Below, one piece after another: positions 1 to 5,471 of a stretch of DNA of 8,221 nt. The notes beneath the pieces are model-generated. The model had not been told where the DNA came from. It made no database searches and saw only the letters and a list, made by a program, of their open reading frames with translations. How positions within the stretch are numbered: the stretch's first letter is position 1; each line of letters opens with the position of its first letter. The DNA is from Pseudomonas sp. (lineage in GTDB: Bacteria; Pseudomonadota; Gammaproteobacteria; Pseudomonadales; Pseudomonadaceae). The stretch spans positions 1 through 8,221 of the forward strand of contig JAQZAY010000157.1 of NCBI GenBank assembly GCA_029239415.1. Reading direction: 5' to 3'. Both the position numbers and the translations under genes were made by a program.

Positions 1-54
1 GCACTCGACACTAGGCTACCTGGCTCCGAATCAATACGAGCTGAAGGCCGCCTG
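1..54 (+). CDS. IS3-family transposase, C-terminal tail (partial, cut by left edge)
   Basis: Reading from base 2, the last 17 codons before TGA at 52-54 give HSTLGYLAPNQYELKAA. This closely resembles the C-terminal end of IS3-family OrfB (DDE/rve-type) transposases, where a [RH]HSxLGYxSPxxFE stretch closes the protein. Only the tail is inside the window, so the catalytic DDE residues, the OrfA part and the programmed frameshift cannot be seen. A terminal-repeat-like sequence follows 15 bases downstream, as expected at the right end of such an element. The identification rests on a short motif and recalled family knowledge. Whether the element is intact or a remnant cannot be judged here. Confidence 0.7.
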
Positions 55-69
55 AAAATCACCGATCAA

Positions 70-91
70 GGTGTCCGGAAAAAGTTGACCA
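70..91 (+). repeat. Probable right terminal inverted repeat of the IS element
   Basis: This 22-base stretch lies just after the transposase stop and ends in CA, the conserved terminal dinucleotide of IS3-family elements. The matching left repeat is not in the window, so the call depends on position and sequence style. Confidence 0.5.
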
Positions 92-112
92 CCGCAGCGC
101 CTGACAGGGCCC

Positions 113-136
113 TATCGCTGGCAAGCCAGCTCCCAC
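113..136 (-). repeat. Pseudomonas REP-like palindrome, copy 1
   Basis: The stretch TATCGCTGGCAAGCCAGC followed by TCCCAC has the REP layout on the minus strand: a GTGGGAGC head, then a palindrome GCTGG-CAAG-CCAGC. It differs from copies 2 and 3, which carry GCGGG/CCCGC, but the paired bases covary, so the stem is kept. It starts about 20 bases after the IS end. Confidence 0.7.
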
Positions 137-183
137 CCAGATCTCAGCAGCCGTCGGTGTAGGCGTGGCTGCGCAAGCAGCTT

Positions 184-210
184 GTGGGAGCGGGCTTGCC
201 CGCGATAGCG
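184..210 (+). repeat. Pseudomonas REP element, copy 2
   Basis: The stretch GTGGGAGCGGGCTTGCCCGC followed by GATAGCG is the classical Pseudomonas REP palindrome: a GTGGGAG head, then a CGGGC-TT-GCCCG stem. It is in inverted orientation to copy 3, about 20 bases downstream, so the pair can fold into one large hairpin, as in paired REPs (BIME-like). Such elements are usually bound or mobilised by REP-associated tyrosine transposases, and none is visible here. Confidence 0.85.
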
Positions 211-230
211 TCCAGACCGTCGCCGCCTGC

Positions 231-259
231 ATCGCGGGCAAGCCCGCTTGCTCCCACAG
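231..259 (-). repeat. Pseudomonas REP element, copy 3, with a short insertion
   Basis: Read on the minus strand this is CTGTGGGAGCAAGCGGGC then TTGCCCGCGAT. It matches copy 2 except that an extra AAGC-like block sits between the GTGGGAGC head and the CGGGC stem. It lies downstream of maiA with respect to maiA transcription, so the copy 2/3 hairpin could also act to end or protect the hmg operon transcript. That role is an inference. Confidence 0.8.
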
Positions 260-267
260 AAGGCTGA

Positions 268-287
268 GCTGGTCCGTCAGCTCCCAC
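268..287 (-). repeat. Degenerate REP-like palindrome, copy 4
   Basis: The sequence GCTGGTCCGTCAGCTCCCAC keeps the head (GTGGGAGC on the minus strand) and most of the stem of copy 1. Its loop is changed from CAAG to TCCG and it has one weakened pair. It is probably a decayed REP. The block GGTCCGTCAG (271-280) recurs as GGTCTGTCAG (301-310), one base different. Confidence 0.45.
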
Positions 288-311
288 GGAGGGATGCATT
301 GGTCTGTCAGG

Positions 312-941
312 TCAGCCCGGCGTATCCGCTTGTGCCTGCGGATGGGCGGTGATGAAGGCCGGATGCCGTTCCGCCAGCGCGACTACCCGCTGGATACGCG
401 GGCAGGCCTCCAGCCCCACGCCGAAGCGCCGGGCCGCGTATACCTGCGGCACCACGAACACATCCGCCCACCCCGGTGTATCGCCGAGACAGTACCCCTC
501 CTCGCCCAACATCGGCTCCATCGCCGCCAGTCCACGACCGATCCAGTGCGCGATCCAGGCCTGCACGTCGGTCTCCTTCACCCCAAGCCCCCGCAGCCGT
601 TGCAGGACAGCCACGTTGTGCAGGGGGTGGACGTCGCACCCAATCAACCCGGCGATGCTGCGCGCCTGGGCGCGGGCCAGCAGGTCGGCCGGCAGAAGCG
701 GCGGCGTGGGCCAGCGTTCTTCCAGGTAATCGAGAATGGCCATGGACTGCGTCAGGACCTGCCCCGTGTCCAGGCGCAGGGCCGGCACGCGGCCTTGCGG
801 GTTGACGTCCAGGTAGCCAGCCTCCTGCTGCTCACCCGTCAGCAGGTTCACAGGGAGCGTCTGAACCTCTACGCCCTTGAGCGCGAGGGCGATACGCACG
901 CGGTACGACGCGGTCGAGCGGTAATAGGTGAACAGCTCCAT
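312..941 (-). CDS. maiA: Maleylacetoacetate isomerase (zeta-class GST fold)
   Basis: The 209-residue protein isomerises maleylacetoacetate to fumarylacetoacetate with glutathione as cofactor, in the cytosol, in tyrosine/homogentisate breakdown. The N-terminal thioredoxin-like GST domain carries the zeta-class active-site stretch YRSTASYRVRIAL (residues 7-19), the cis-proline loop NPQGRVP (47-53) and the glutathione-contact QSMAILDYLEE (65-75). The helical C-terminal domain has GCDVHPLHN (101-109) and GDTPGWADVFVVPQV (153-167), both typical of this family. The Cys of the eukaryotic SSC motif is Ala11 here, while the serines are kept. The start is ATG at 939-941. It lies 10 bases after the fahA stop, with GAGGG upstream as ribosome site. 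A longer in-frame reading to 1103 runs into fahA and is not believed. It is the last gene of the hmgA-fahA-maiA operon (named hmgC in P. putida). Confidence 0.95.
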   Translation of the reverse strand: MELFTYYRSTASYRVRIALALKGVEVQTLPVNLLTGEQQEAGYLDVNPQGRVPALRLDTGQVLTQSMAILDYLEERWPTPPLLPADLLARAQARSIAGLIGCDVHPLHNVAVLQRLRGLGVKETDVQAWIAHWIGRGLAAMEPMLGEEGYCLGDTPGWADVFVVPQVYAARRFGVGLEACPRIQRVVALAERHPAFITAHPQAQADTPG

Positions 942-951
942 TCCCAGGCCC

Positions 952-2244
952 TCAGCGCGCCGGCATGACCCTGCCCCGGCACTCGCCGAACCCAATGCTG
1001 ACCTGGCCCTCGCGCACGCAGCGCGCGCGCAGGGTGACCTCGTCGCCATCCTCGAGAAACTGCCGCCGTTCGCTGTTGGGCAGCTCGACAGGCTGTTTGC
1101 CACCTTCGGTCATTTCCAACAGGCTGCCGAACGAACCCGGTTCGGTACCCGACAAGGTGCCCGAGCCGAACAGATCCCCCGGTTGCAACTGGCAACCGTT
1201 GACGCTGTGGTGGGCGATCATCTGGGCCACGGTCCAGTACATGCTCGACGCATGGCTGCGTGCCAGACGGTGGGGCGGCAGCCCGGCGGCGCGCATGCGC
1301 TCGGTCGACAGCAGCACCTCCAGCTCGATGTCGAACGCGCCCTGGGCCTGGTCCTGGGTGTCGAACAGGTAAGGCAGGGGGGGCGGATCGTCGGCGGGAC
1401 GCACGGGCTGTGCGCGACGGAACGGTGCCAGCGCTTCGGCGGTGATGACCCAGGGCGACAGGCTGGTCATGAAGCTCTTGGACAGGAACGGCCCCAGCGG
1501 CTGGTACTCCCAGGCCTGGATATCCCGTGCCGACCAGTCGTTGAGCAGACACAGGCCAGCCAGATGCTGCCTGGCCTCGGCGATCGGGATCGCCTCACCC
1601 AGGGCATTGCCAGACCCGATCCAGACACCCAGTTCGAGTTCGTAGTCCAGCTTGGCGCTTGGGCCGAACACCGGCTGGGCCGCGCCGGCTGGCAAGGTCT
1701 GGCCGCAAGGACGTTGCATCGGCGTGCCCGAAGGCCGCAGGGTCGAGGCGCGCCCGTGGTAGGCGATGGGCACGTGCTTGTAGTTGGGCAGCAAGGGGTT
1801 GTCCGGGCGGAACAGCTTGCCGACGTTGGTGGCGTGTTGCAGGCCGACGTAGAAGTCGGTGTAGTCGCCGACCCGCGCCGGCAAGTGCATCTGGCAGTCG
1901 GCCATGGGGTACAGAGCGTCTTCCAGAAGGCGGCGGTACTCGCTGTGTTCGGCCAGCAGTGCCTGCACGCGCTCGCGCAGGGCCACGCGGGGTGCAGCGC
2001 CCAGGGCGAACAGCCCGTTTAGCGTGCCCCCCTCGGTCGCGGCGACGGCCGCCTGGGCCGCGCCGTCGAGCAGGCCGGCCGCCGAGACGGCCTGCAGGTC
2101 GAGGATGGCGTCACCGATGGCCACGCCACAGCGCGGCGCCTCACCCGGTCGGCTGAAGATGCCCAGCGGCAGGTTCTGCAGCGGGAAGTCGGCATGGCCA
2201 TTGGCATGCTCGACCCAGCTGCGGGCAACGGCGGTCTGGCTCAT
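952..2244 (-). CDS. fahA: Fumarylacetoacetase
   Basis: The 430-residue enzyme hydrolyses fumarylacetoacetate to fumarate and acetoacetate, the final step of tyrosine breakdown. An N-terminal SH3-like domain (about 1-120) precedes the FAH catalytic domain. Metal and catalytic residues line up with the mammalian enzyme from memory: Asp130 in DYTDFY (127-132), His137 in HATNVGKLFR (the catalytic base), Glu202 and Glu204 in DYELELG, Asp236 in NDWSARD, and Lys256 in LSKSF. The C-terminal GDLFGSGTLSGTEPGSFGSLLE (356-377) is the typical active-site closing stretch. The length fits the full-length eukaryotic-type family, not the short FAH-domain hydrolases. The ATG at 2242-2244 lies 3 bases after the hmgA stop, and its GGAG ribosome site overlaps the last hmgA codons, so translation is probably coupled. 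It is called hmgB in P. putida. Confidence 0.96.
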   Translation of the reverse strand: MSQTAVARSWVEHANGHADFPLQNLPLGIFSRPGEAPRCGVAIGDAILDLQAVSAAGLLDGAAQAAVAATEGGTLNGLFALGAAPRVALRERVQALLAEHSEYRRLLEDALYPMADCQMHLPARVGDYTDFYVGLQHATNVGKLFRPDNPLLPNYKHVPIAYHGRASTLRPSGTPMQRPCGQTLPAGAAQPVFGPSAKLDYELELGVWIGSGNALGEAIPIAEARQHLAGLCLLNDWSARDIQAWEYQPLGPFLSKSFMTSLSPWVITAEALAPFRRAQPVRPADDPPPLPYLFDTQDQAQGAFDIELEVLLSTERMRAAGLPPHRLARSHASSMYWTVAQMIAHHSVNGCQLQPGDLFGSGTLSGTEPGSFGSLLEMTEGGKQPVELPNSERRQFLEDGDEVTLRARCVREGQVSIGFGECRGRVMPAR

Positions 2245-2247
2245 CGA

Positions 2248-3549
2248 TCATCTCCGGTCCGGGGTGAAGGTGCGGGGCAAGGTCGCCCAGCACTGGTCGT
2301 AGTCGGGTTGCAATTGAGGGCTGTCCAGAGCCTGACGGCTGGGACGCAAGACCTGGGACGTCTCGAACATGAAGGCCATGGTGTGCGCCAGGTAGTGCGG
2401 TTGCAGCTCGACCGCGATCGCCCTGGCGCAGGTGTCGGCATCCGGCCCATGGGCGCTCATGCACGGGTGCAGCGAGGCGCCGCCAGGCAGGAAGCCCTCG
2501 GCCTTGGCGTCGTAGGCGCCCTGGATCAGCCCCATGAACTCGTTCATCAGGTTGCGGTGGAACCAGGGCGGCCGGAAGGTATTCTGCGCCACCATCCAGC
2601 GGGGCGGGAAGATCACGAAATCCAGGTTGGCCATGCCAGGTACGCTGCTGGGCGAGGTCAGCACGGTGAAGATCGACGGGTCAGGATGGTCGAAGCTCAC
2701 CGTGCCCAGGGTATTGAAGCGGCGCAGGTCATAGGTATAGGGCACGTTGTTGCCGTGCCAGGCCACCACGTCCAGGGGCGAATGCTCCAGCTCGCAGGCC
2801 CAGAACGTGCCGAGGTACTTCTGCACCAGCTGGGTGGGCCGCTCGAGGTCTTCGTAGGCCGCCACGGGGGCCAGGAAATCGCGCGGGTTGGCCAGGCCGT
2901 TGCTGCCGATCGGCCCCAGGTCGGGCAGTCGCAGCGGTACGCCATGGTTCTCGGCGATGTAGCCACGCGCCTGGCCATCGAGCAGCTCGACACGAAACTT
3001 CAGGCCCCGGGGCAAGACCAGGATCTGCAAGGGTTCGACCTCCAGCACGCCCAGTTCGGTCACCACCCGCAGGCGCCCCTGCTCCGGCACCAGCAGCAGC
3101 TCGCCATCGGCGTCATAGCACACACGCTCCATGGAGCGGCTGGCGCAATAGAGGGAAACGCTGACGCCGGCTGGCTGATCGGCCGCCGTCGTGGCCGCCA
3201 TCGGCAGCCACCCGTCGAGGAAGTCGGTCGGCGCGTCGGGCACAGGGTGAGGCCCCCACCGCAGACGATTCGGCGTGCCCGGCGGCAAGGCATCGGCGAA
3301 GGGTTGGTGGGCCAGGCGCTCGAAGCGTGGATGCAAGGCAGAGGGGCGGATGCGATACAGCCAACTGCGCCGCTGCTCGGTGCGCGGCAGGGTGAAGGCG
3401 GTGCCTGAGAGTTGCTCGGCGTAGAGCCCGTAGGGCGCTCGCTGAGGCGAGTTCTGCCCGATCGGCAACGCGCCGGGGAGCGCCTCGCTGGCGAACTCGT
3501 TGCCCCAGCCACTCTGGTAGCGAATGTCCGAAGACGCGCTGGCTGTCAT
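2248..3549 (-). CDS. hmgA: Homogentisate 1,2-dioxygenase
   Basis: The 433-residue non-haem Fe(II) dioxygenase opens the homogentisate ring to give maleylacetoacetate. The N-terminus [19 protein letters not shown] (11-29) and [22 protein letters not shown] (31-52) are family signatures. The iron ligands are visible with the spacing of the human enzyme: His331 and Glu337 in [10 protein letters not shown], and His367 in SAHGPD. His288 in [10 protein letters not shown] matches the catalytic base. The start chosen is ATG at 3547-3549, preceded by a strong GGAGG ribosome site 5 bases away. An in-frame extension of 21 residues to 3612 has no family support and lies in the promoter leader. It is the first gene of the operon. 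Loss of this enzyme is known to cause brown pyomelanin from homogentisate, but all key residues are intact here. Confidence 0.97.
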   Translation of the reverse strand: MTASASSDIRYQSGWGNEFASEALPGALPIGQNSPQRAPYGLYAEQLSGTAFTLPRTEQRRSWLYRIRPSALHPRFERLAHQPFADALPPGTPNRLRWGPHPVPDAPTDFLDGWLPMAATTAADQPAGVSVSLYCASRSMERVCYDADGELLLVPEQGRLRVVTELGVLEVEPLQILVLPRGLKFRVELLDGQARGYIAENHGVPLRLPDLGPIGSNGLANPRDFLAPVAAYEDLERPTQLVQKYLGTFWACELEHSPLDVVAWHGNNVPYTYDLRRFNTLGTVSFDHPDPSIFTVLTSPSSVPGMANLDFVIFPPRWMVAQNTFRPPWFHRNLMNEFMGLIQGAYDAKAEGFLPGGASLHPCMSAHGPDADTCARAIAVELQPHYLAHTMAFMFETSQVLRPSRQALDSPQLQPDYDQCWATLPRTFTPDRR

Positions 3550-3623
3550 CTGTACCTCCGTGCGCCGGAAAGCCCAGCTGCGGGTGGATGCTCGCACTGA
3601 CGCGTGACGCATCGTACGAGTGC

Positions 3624-3629
3624 ATTGTA
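3624..3629 (-). promoter_or_regulatory. Likely -10 element of the hmgA operon promoter
   Basis: On the minus strand this reads TACAAT, five of six bases of the sigma-70 -10 consensus. Transcription would begin near 3617, giving a leader of about 70 bases before the hmgA ATG. No good -35 hexamer is found 16-18 bases upstream. That space is filled by the CGTAA/TTACG half-sites, so a repressor bound there would block polymerase. Confidence 0.5.
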
Positions 3630-3660
3630 TTTATCGTAAATAGATTACGATAAACGTAAT
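3630..3660. promoter_or_regulatory. HmgR operator: overlapping inverted repeats, three phased half-sites
   Basis: Two perfect inverted repeats overlap. TTTATCGTAA (3630-3639) pairs with TTACGATAAA (3645-3654), 5 bases apart. ATTACG (3644-3649) pairs with CGTAAT (3655-3660), also 5 bases apart. The cores CGTAA (3635), TTACG (3645) and CGTAA (3655) alternate with an exact 10-bp period, one helical turn. The second repeat spans 17 bp, which agrees with my recollection of a 17-bp palindromic HmgR operator in P. putida. The array abuts the hmgR -35 and covers the hmgA -35 region, so HmgR could control both directions. Binding itself is inferred. Confidence 0.8.
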
Positions 3661-3689
3661 TTGCTCGGCACCGATCGTCAAGCTATAAA
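3661..3689 (+). promoter_or_regulatory. hmgR promoter (sigma-70 type)
   Basis: TTGCTC (3661-3666) and TATAAA (3684-3689) are separated by exactly 17 bases, a good housekeeping promoter. Transcription would start near 3696, about 25 bases before the hmgR ATG. The -35 directly touches the last operator half-site, which suggests autoregulation. It also argues against the TTG at 3661 being a start codon. Confidence 0.65.
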
Positions 3690-3720
3690 GGCGACCCCTG
3701 ACTCGCTGGATGTTCTGCCC

Positions 3721-4512
3721 ATGGCCCACGCCCATTCCGCTCCCGACACGGGCAAGCAAAAGGTCCGTTCCGCCGAGATCGGCACCGACATCCTCAAGGC
3801 CCTGGCCCAGCTGGCGCCTTCGACCTCGCTGTCGCGCCTGTCCGAACACGTCGGCATGCCCGCGAGCAAGGTCCACCGCTACCTCCAGGCGCTCATCGCC
3901 AGCGGTTTCGCCGAGCAGGAGGCGGCCACCAACCACTACGCGCTCGGCCGCGAAGCCCTGCGGGTCGGCCTGGCGGCGCTGGGCAGCATCAATGTGCTGA
4001 AAGTGGCAGCGCTGCCGCTGGCGCAGCTGCGCGACGACCTCAACGAGACCTGTTTCCTGGCCGTGTGGGGCAACCAGGGCGCGACGGTGGTCGGTATCGA
4101 ACCGGCCGCGCGCGCAGTGACGCTGGTGACCCAGATCGGCTCGGTGCTGCCGTTGCTGTCGTCCTCGACCGGCCTGGTGTTCGCGGCCTACCTGCCCGGG
4201 CACCAGACGGCCAGCCTGCTCGACGATGCATTGGCGGCACTCGACGGCGATGCACGGCCGCTGGCCACCTTGCAGACGATTCGCGCGCGTGGCCTGCACC
4301 ATGTGCATGGGTCGTTGCTGCCCGGGGTCGATGCATTGTCGGCGCCCATCTTCGATGCACGAGGGCAGATCGCTGCGGTCATGACCGTGGTCGGACCGGC
4401 GTCGACCTTCGATGCCGACGAACAGGGCCCGGCGGCTCGGCGTCTGCTCGCGGCAGCGCAGGCGACCAGTTGGCGAATGGGCTATCACGCCGAGGAAAGC
4501 GTAGGCGACTGA
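3721..4512 (+). CDS. hmgR: IclR-family regulator of homogentisate catabolism
   Basis: The 263-residue transcription factor has an N-terminal winged helix-turn-helix (about 17-80; core LSRLSEHVGMPASKVHRYLQ at 38-57) and a C-terminal IclR effector-binding domain (about 90-255). The latter includes SSSTGLVFAAYLPG (147-160) and the family signature GVDALSAPIFDARGQIAAVMTVVG (202-225). It is divergent from hmgA-fahA-maiA across a spacer containing phased palindromes, the arrangement known for HmgR of P. putida, a repressor released by homogentisate. The ATG at 3721 is preferred. The longer reading from TTG 3661 would start inside the -35 box. The ribosome site is weak: only CTGGA about 11 bases upstream. 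IclR regulators can also be activators, but position and operator placement favour repression. Confidence 0.9.
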   Translation: MAHAHSAPDTGKQKVRSAEIGTDILKALAQLAPSTSLSRLSEHVGMPASKVHRYLQALIASGFAEQEAATNHYALGREALRVGLAALGSINVLKVAALPLAQLRDDLNETCFLAVWGNQGATVVGIEPAARAVTLVTQIGSVLPLLSSSTGLVFAAYLPGHQTASLLDDALAALDGDARPLATLQTIRARGLHHVHGSLLPGVDALSAPIFDARGQIAAVMTVVGPASTFDADEQGPAARRLLAAAQATSWRMGYHAEESVGD

Positions 4513-4535
4513 ACGGCACGCGGAGAACGGCACCG

Positions 4536-4558
4536 ACTGTTGCCCACCGTGCAACAGT
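4536..4558. repeat. Perfect 8-bp inverted repeat downstream of hmgR
   Basis: ACTGTTGC (4536-4543) and GCAACAGT (4551-4558) flank a 7-base loop, starting 23 bases after the hmgR stop. No T-run follows on either strand, so it is not a standard rho-independent terminator. It may be a stem that trims or protects the hmgR transcript, or an operator for whatever is transcribed from about 4600 onward. The function is unknown. Confidence 0.45.
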
Positions 4559-4599
4559 GAATGTCAAAAGCAGTGGTATTTCCTTCAGGGTCAAGCGCT

Positions 4600-4734
4600 T
4601 ATGCTGGCTCGACTGATTGGCAGGGGTGACAACTCCCCCTCTTCACCTCTGCCGGTGGGTACCTCGACGCGGATTTTGAAGCTCCTTGATCTGTCGTCTC
4701 GATTGGCCGCTGCCTGTGGACAGCGGCTTTTTTT
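4600..4734 (+). ncRNA. Candidate small RNA or structured transcript (unnamed)
   Basis: A -10-like TATGCT at 4600-4605 is followed by a strong hairpin: GGCAGGGGTGA (4619-4629) pairs with TCACCTCTGCC (4643-4653), 11 bp with one G-U pair and a 13-base pyrimidine-rich loop, CAACTCCCCCTCT. The stretch ends in a clear terminator at 4706-4734. This gives a possible RNA of about 120 bases between hmgR and the convergent flavodoxin gene. No convincing -35 is present, and I do not recognise the RNA as a known Pseudomonas sRNA. The alternative is that it is only the 3' untranslated end of hmgR. Confidence covers the existence of an RNA, not a function. Confidence 0.35.
4706..4734 (+). terminator. Rho-independent terminator
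   Basis: GCCGCTG (4706-4712) pairs with CAGCGGC (4721-4727) around an 8-base loop and is followed by seven T residues (4728-4734). It serves plus-strand transcription, meaning hmgR and/or the candidate small RNA. It is not a terminator for the minus-strand flavodoxin gene because the other side lacks a T-run in that direction. Confidence 0.85.
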
Positions 4735-4764
4735 ATGGCCGGTCGGCCTTCAGGGACGGCCGCC

Positions 4765-5220
4765 TCAGCCCTTCAAGGCGTTGATGAAGTCGTCCAGCCA
4801 AGGCTCGGCATCGGTTTCCTGGTCGACCGTTTCGCTGGCATCCAGACGCAGCATGGGCACGACTTCCTGCACGCCAAGCTCGGCGTACAGCTCGCGCAGC
4901 TGCTCGCCGCCACCACAGTAGGTATCGCCGTAGCTCGAGTCGCCCAGCGCGATGACGCCGCCCGGCAAGCCCCGCCATTGGCTTGGCAGCGTGTCACGCA
5001 AGCTGTCGTACAGCGGCATCAGGTCATCGGGCAACTCGCCCATGCCGGTGGTCGAAGTGATGGCCAGCAGGGCCTCGGGCGCGAACGCCTGGATGTCCGC
5101 GAGCGTGCCGCGCGGTGCGTGCCAGGTCTGGAAGCCTGCCTTGCCCAACAACGAAGCAGCGTGACGAGCGACGTCCTCGGCGGTGCCGTAGACCGTTCCT
5201 GAAATGATGGCGACTTTCAT
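4765..5220 (-). CDS. Flavodoxin (MioC-like, short-chain FMN protein)
   Basis: The 151-residue flavodoxin fold protein should bind FMN and shuttle electrons in the cytosol. The phosphate loop is SGTVYGTAEDVA (7-18). The FMN-flanking loops are TSTTGMGELPDDL (55-67) and ALGDSSYGDTYCGGGEQL (91-108). The GDSSY-x3-YC pattern and the short length resemble MioC and the flavodoxin domains of the sulfite-reductase/cytochrome-P450-reductase group. It is not a NifF type. The start is ATG at 5218-5220, followed by MKVAIISGTVYGTAE. A 19-residue extension from TTG at 5277 has no family support. There is no clear ribosome site ahead of the ATG. The gene converges on hmgR and diverges from the PilZ gene. The electron partner cannot be told from the neighbours. 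Confidence 0.88.
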   Translation of the reverse strand: MKVAIISGTVYGTAEDVARHAASLLGKAGFQTWHAPRGTLADIQAFAPEALLAITSTTGMGELPDDLMPLYDSLRDTLPSQWRGLPGGVIALGDSSYGDTYCGGGEQLRELYAELGVQEVVPMLRLDASETVDQETDAEPWLDDFINALKG

Positions 5221-5471
5221 CGGGTGAAGATTCCGAACAGAGTGAAGCCGTAGGATACGCGTATTGGTCGATAGCAAAAGGCCAATGCATGAACGCGGTC
5301 TTCACATGTCATGGGCTATCATGTGCGGCATGCTGCCTGGATGCGCTGAGCGATCGCGCGTGACGGCAGTCGGCGCCCAGCCGATGAGGGGTGGGCAGCG
5401 TTCGAACGACCCGCGATGCACGGCCCCTCCGCGCGATCGCACCGACCTGATGAGCCTCTTCGAGTTCGACC
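5221..5471. other. Divergent intergenic region between flavodoxin and PilZ genes
   Basis: This 251-base spacer has no convincing gene. It must hold promoters for both sides, but I see no strong sigma-70 pair. TATCAT at 5317-5322 could be a plus-strand -10, and TATCCT on the minus strand near 5250-5255 a minus-strand -10, both without a good -35. It holds a perfect 10-bp palindrome ATACGCGTAT (5255-5264). It also holds an 11-bp inverted repeat, GCGATCGCGCG (5350-5360) against CGCGCGATCGC (5430-5440), framing 69 bases in the PilZ leader. Confidence 0.5.

Larger units (their letters stand above)
1..91 (+). mobile_element. Right end of an IS3-family insertion sequence (partial)
   Basis: The transposase tail (stop at 54) is followed by a sequence at 70-91 that begins GGTGTCCGG, continues through an A-run and GTTGACC, and ends in CA. 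Inverted, it begins TGGTCAAC and ends GGACACC. IS3-family terminal repeats typically start with TG and end with CA, and this type of end is familiar among IS3-group elements. The outer boundary is therefore placed at about base 91. The left end and any target-site duplication lie outside the window, so the boundary is inferred. Confidence 0.6.

Noticed and set aside
113..287. CRISPR-like array from the repeated palindromes
   Set aside because: The units alternate in orientation, differ in sequence and spacing, and match the Pseudomonas REP form. No cas genes are present.
928..2022. Plus-strand frame of 364 codons opposite fahA
   Set aside because: fahA on the other strand has all catalytic residues. 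This frame is its shadow.
3550..3612. 21-residue N-terminal extension of HmgA
   Set aside because: The strong GGAGG directly serves the ATG at 3549, and the extension does not resemble known HmgA N-termini.
3661..3720. Longer HmgR starting at TTG 3661
   Set aside because: The TTG is the first half of a well-spaced -35/-10 pair, and there is no ribosome site. The extra 20 residues are not family-like.
4529..4543. Sigma-54-like promoter (GGCAC ... TTGC) ahead of the candidate small RNA
   Set aside because: The spacing between GG and GC is 11 bases, not the 10 needed, and the TTGC is part of an inverted repeat.
4601..4735. Small protein starting ATG 4601
   Set aside because: The frame runs through the terminator hairpin and T-run, has no ribosome site, and has an ordinary random-like composition.
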